Of a stretch of 8,090 nt of DNA, positions 6,035 to 8,090 are shown piece by piece (positions within the stretch are counted from its first letter, which is position 1; every line of letters begins with the position of its first letter). Under the pieces are notes generated by a model. It did no database searches. It was not told where the DNA came from and saw nothing but the letters and a program-made list of their open reading frames with translations. Origin of the DNA: CAYVBJ01 sp964415185 (lineage in GTDB: Bacteria; Bacteroidota; Rhodothermia; Balneolales; Balneolaceae); contig CAYPZI010000131.1 of assembly GCA_964415185.1 (NCBI GenBank), positions 1-8,090 on the forward strand, written 5' to 3'. The position numbers and the translations under genes were made by a program.

Positions 6035-8025
6035 TTTCCGTGATCCTTATACTGCTGGCAAGCGGCATTTTAGCGTCCGGTCAGCCGCAGGCCGCGCAGG
6101 ATTACCTGGAGCGGGGTCTGGAACTGGAAGCAAATGAGCGGTATGAACAGGCCCTGGATGTTTGGGCCTCGGCCGCCGGCAAACTGGATACGCCGAGCCT
6201 GGCCATTGGCCGTGAGTATATCCGGCTGGTTACCGCCCGGGGGCTTCGCAGTCACTACCGGAAGGCATCATCAATGTATCTCTGGGGGCTCTCGGCTGGT
6301 GAACTAACCTCAAGCCGGGATGTTCTGCAAGAAGAGCTGGCTATGCTGCGTCCGGTGGCCGGCAATCAAAACTACAAGAAGTGGCGGGAGCTGCTTGAAC
6401 AGGAGGACCCCGGGCTTTACAGCGAGCTTCGGAGATTCTGGCAGCTGCTGGATCCCACTCCCGGCACGCTCTACAACGAGAGGCTGCTGGAGCACTGGGA
6501 GCGTATTGCCGTGGCACGGGAGCAGTTTCTGAAGAAATCAAATCCGCCCTACGGTACGGATGAAAGGGGCGTAATGTACGTGAAATACGGGCCGCCGGAC
6601 CGGCAGGCCGAAGGCCGGCTGCGGGCCGAACGGTCAAAAGTGATCCAGGTTTGTCAGGAGATGGATAGGGCGTGTAATGTGGATCTTATGGCGGAAGTTG
6701 TATACGAACTGGATCGCCAGCCTTTTTACGATATATGGGTGTATGACCGGCCCGACCGGGATATGCTTTATAATATGACCGCTATTTTTGGAGAGAGGCC
6801 GGGTGGTTCTTTTGGACGTGTGGTCACGGTTGAGGAATTGATACCCTCGAGCTCGTTTACACTCTCCAGCCGATTTAATTTTGCTTCGCTTAATTCAGGG
6901 CAATCAAATGCACCCAGCGAAAAAGTTACTCCCGGCATGATCATCCAGTATCTGTATTACGAACAATTGGCCGGTGTGGACTATTTCTTTGCGCACCGCT
7001 TATCCCGTTTTAATTCAGAATATTTTCAAGTAGATCCATCTGTTGGCAAAATCAAATATCAAGGTCATTTTCAGTCTCTTGAAGCCAAGGGGCTTACGCT
7101 TAAAAACAGGAACAAGGCACCCTCGGAGCTTTCAAGCTATGAAAAAGAATTCCCCACGATCCCGGTGGAGGCGTACCATTACCGGCTGCTGGATGAGCGG
7201 GGTCGCCCGGTAGTCGCAACCTTCCTGGAAAGCCGGCCGGTTCGGGCGGCCCTGGCCGATATGATCTCCGGTGCCAATGCCTCGCGGCAAAGTGAGCGGG
7301 ATTCGGCTGGGGCCTCACGGCCCGGCTATGAACTGCTGCATGGGGTGCAGGTAAGCACCCCCCAAGGCGAGATATTGAGTCACACCCGGCAGCATGCGAC
7401 CACTTTTTACGGGCCTGAAGATGACCGTCCGGTCAGTTCGGTCTTTACAATCCCCTACATCGATCAGGCAGGGCAGTTGATTCTCTACGCCGAGCTTCAC
7501 AACAACGCGGCCGGCGGCGGGCTGCATGAGGATGCCCCGTTTCCGAACTCTCTGCGGGGTGCGGGCAGGCTGGTCTCACCGCTGCCGGAGCCGCTGGAGT
7601 CCCGGCCGGGCCGGGTGGTGATGGGTGATCTTGTGCTGGGTTACCGGATGCAGGAACAGGCTCCGGACGGCGTGCTGTTTCCCTTCATTGTGGCCAATGA
7701 CCGGGAGATACCGTCCGGGGAAGAGCTGGCCCTGCATATTGAGATTTATAATCTCGAACGGGCGCCGGATGGAGTTGCCCGTTTTGAAATCCATTATGAA
7801 GTGACACCGGTGCGGGCGATGGAATGGCTTCGCGGGCGGGAGGAGCCTCCGGCGAGCCTGACGCTGGAACAGGAGGTGCGGGGCAGCCGGTTTGCAGAGA
7901 ACCTCTCCATCCGGACAAGGGAGCTTCCACCGGGAAAATACCGGTTACAAATCGAAACCACCGATCTCACCTCAGGCCTTGAATCTGTGCGTGAGATTGA
8001 ATTCAGGGTGGTTGAGAGGGAATAA
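6031..8025 (+). CDS. GWxTD-domain protein, secreted, divergent motif
   Basis: A 664-aa envelope protein of unknown function. A short signal-like segment (hydrophobic 2-17) with no basic residue is followed by a TPR-like helical region (about 22-125). The GWxTD-type domain follows (about 130-260), with YGTDERGVMYVKYGPPDR at 174-191. The conserved Trp of GWxTD is not kept, but the TD..G..Y...GPPD frame is. Residues 300-480 are unassigned. The C-terminal part (about 525-661) looks like beta-sandwich repeats, with EIYNLERAPDG (571-581) and LPPGKYRLQIE (632-642), as in the family. Known members occur in Bacteroidetes-like and Acidobacteria genomes without a settled role. No in-frame ATG, GTG or TTG lies between the TGA at 5980-5982 and the chosen ATG, which overlaps the 55-aa gene. 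Base composition is patchy, from 32% to 80% GC in 60-nt blocks. Confidence 0.82.
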   Translation: MISVILILLASGILASGQPQAAQDYLERGLELEANERYEQALDVWASAAGKLDTPSLAIGREYIRLVTARGLRSHYRKASSMYLWGLSAGELTSSRDVLQEELAMLRPVAGNQNYKKWRELLEQEDPGLYSELRRFWQLLDPTPGTLYNERLLEHWERIAVAREQFLKKSNPPYGTDERGVMYVKYGPPDRQAEGRLRAERSKVIQVCQEMDRACNVDLMAEVVYELDRQPFYDIWVYDRPDRDMLYNMTAIFGERPGGSFGRVVTVEELIPSSSFTLSSRFNFASLNSGQSNAPSEKVTPGMIIQYLYYEQLAGVDYFFAHRLSRFNSEYFQVDPSVGKIKYQGHFQSLEAKGLTLKNRNKAPSELSSYEKEFPTIPVEAYHYRLLDERGRPVVATFLESRPVRAALADMISGANASRQSERDSAGASRPGYELLHGVQVSTPQGEILSHTRQHATTFYGPEDDRPVSSVFTIPYIDQAGQLILYAELHNNAAGGGLHEDAPFPNSLRGAGRLVSPLPEPLESRPGRVVMGDLVLGYRMQEQAPDGVLFPFIVANDREIPSGEELALHIEIYNLERAPDGVARFEIHYEVTPVRAMEWLRGREEPPASLTLEQEVRGSRFAENLSIRTRELPPGKYRLQIETTDLTSGLESVREIEFRVVERE

Positions 8026-8048
8026 AATCCTTGAATACCGGTTGTAAA

Positions 8049-8087
8049 TGGATGACGAAATCAAGCCAGGGTGTTTCACGCGGAGGG
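8049..8087 (+). repeat. Direct repeat, copy 2
   Basis: Matches 5640-5678 at 37 of 39 positions, in the same orientation. It again lies in the 3' flank of a gene, 23 nt after the GWxTD stop. The two copies bracket the small-peptide/GWxTD unit. It may continue past the right edge of the window. No terminator hairpin was found between 8026 and 8048. Confidence 0.9.
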
Positions 8088-8090
8088 CGC

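Noticed and set aside
5860..6060. Frameshift joining the 55-aa frame and the GWxTD gene
   Set aside because: Each frame has its own hydrophobic N-terminal segment, and the ATGA overlap is a normal coupled arrangement, so two genes are the simpler reading.
1..8090. CRISPR array, tRNA, rRNA, phage or transposase genes
   Set aside because: No regularly spaced repeats, cloverleaf signatures, rRNA segments or transposase motifs were seen on either strand.

Overview
The window is chromosomal DNA of an ordinary housekeeping type, from a bacterium of the wider Bacteroidetes/Balneolaeota/Rhodothermota group. That placement is an inference. It rests on a GWxTD-family envelope protein, a ChlI-like AAA+ ATPase of the type common in that group, genes mostly without a Shine-Dalgarno sequence, and TAnnTTTG-like promoter boxes before several genes. 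No rRNA, tRNA, CRISPR array, phage gene or transposase gene is visible.

Layout. Bases 1-102 hold a small hairpin repeat and no gene. At 103-1185 (minus) lies pyrD, a quinone-type dihydroorotate dehydrogenase whose catalytic-base position is Cys instead of Ser. A 99-bp divergent intergenic region follows. Next come pabB (1285-2595) and, 6 nt later, a 498-aa ChlI/MoxR-like AAA+ ATPase (2602-4098). The latter has an Asn in Walker B and no VWA partner gene beside it. Then come rpmE (4162-4371), encoding a cysteine-free ribosomal protein L31, and a strong rho-independent terminator (4396-4431).

Bases 4432-5002 are non-coding and unusually structured. They contain a GC-rich island (about 64% GC), remnants that look like dispersed genomic repeats, and a 78-bp element with 17-nt terminal inverted repeats flanked by TAT. 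A metallo-beta-lactamase-fold hydrolase of the glyoxalase II/YcbL type follows at 5003-5638. Right after its stop is a 39-bp repeat that recurs at 8049-8087, just after the last gene.

Between these two direct repeats lies a two-gene unit with a recognisable promoter. It comprises a 55-aa single-span membrane peptide (5867-6034) and a 664-aa secreted GWxTD-type protein (6031-8025). The two overlap by ATGA, so their translation is probably coupled. The large gene has a strongly uneven base composition, with 60-nt blocks from 32% to 80% GC.

Functionally, pyrD (pyrimidines), pabB (folate) and rpmE (ribosome) are unrelated core genes. The parts that are not routine are the orphan AAA+ ATPase, the repeat-rich gap, and the small-peptide/GWxTD pair between direct repeats. 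I see no complete novel system, but the last pair is the best candidate for an undescribed two-component unit.
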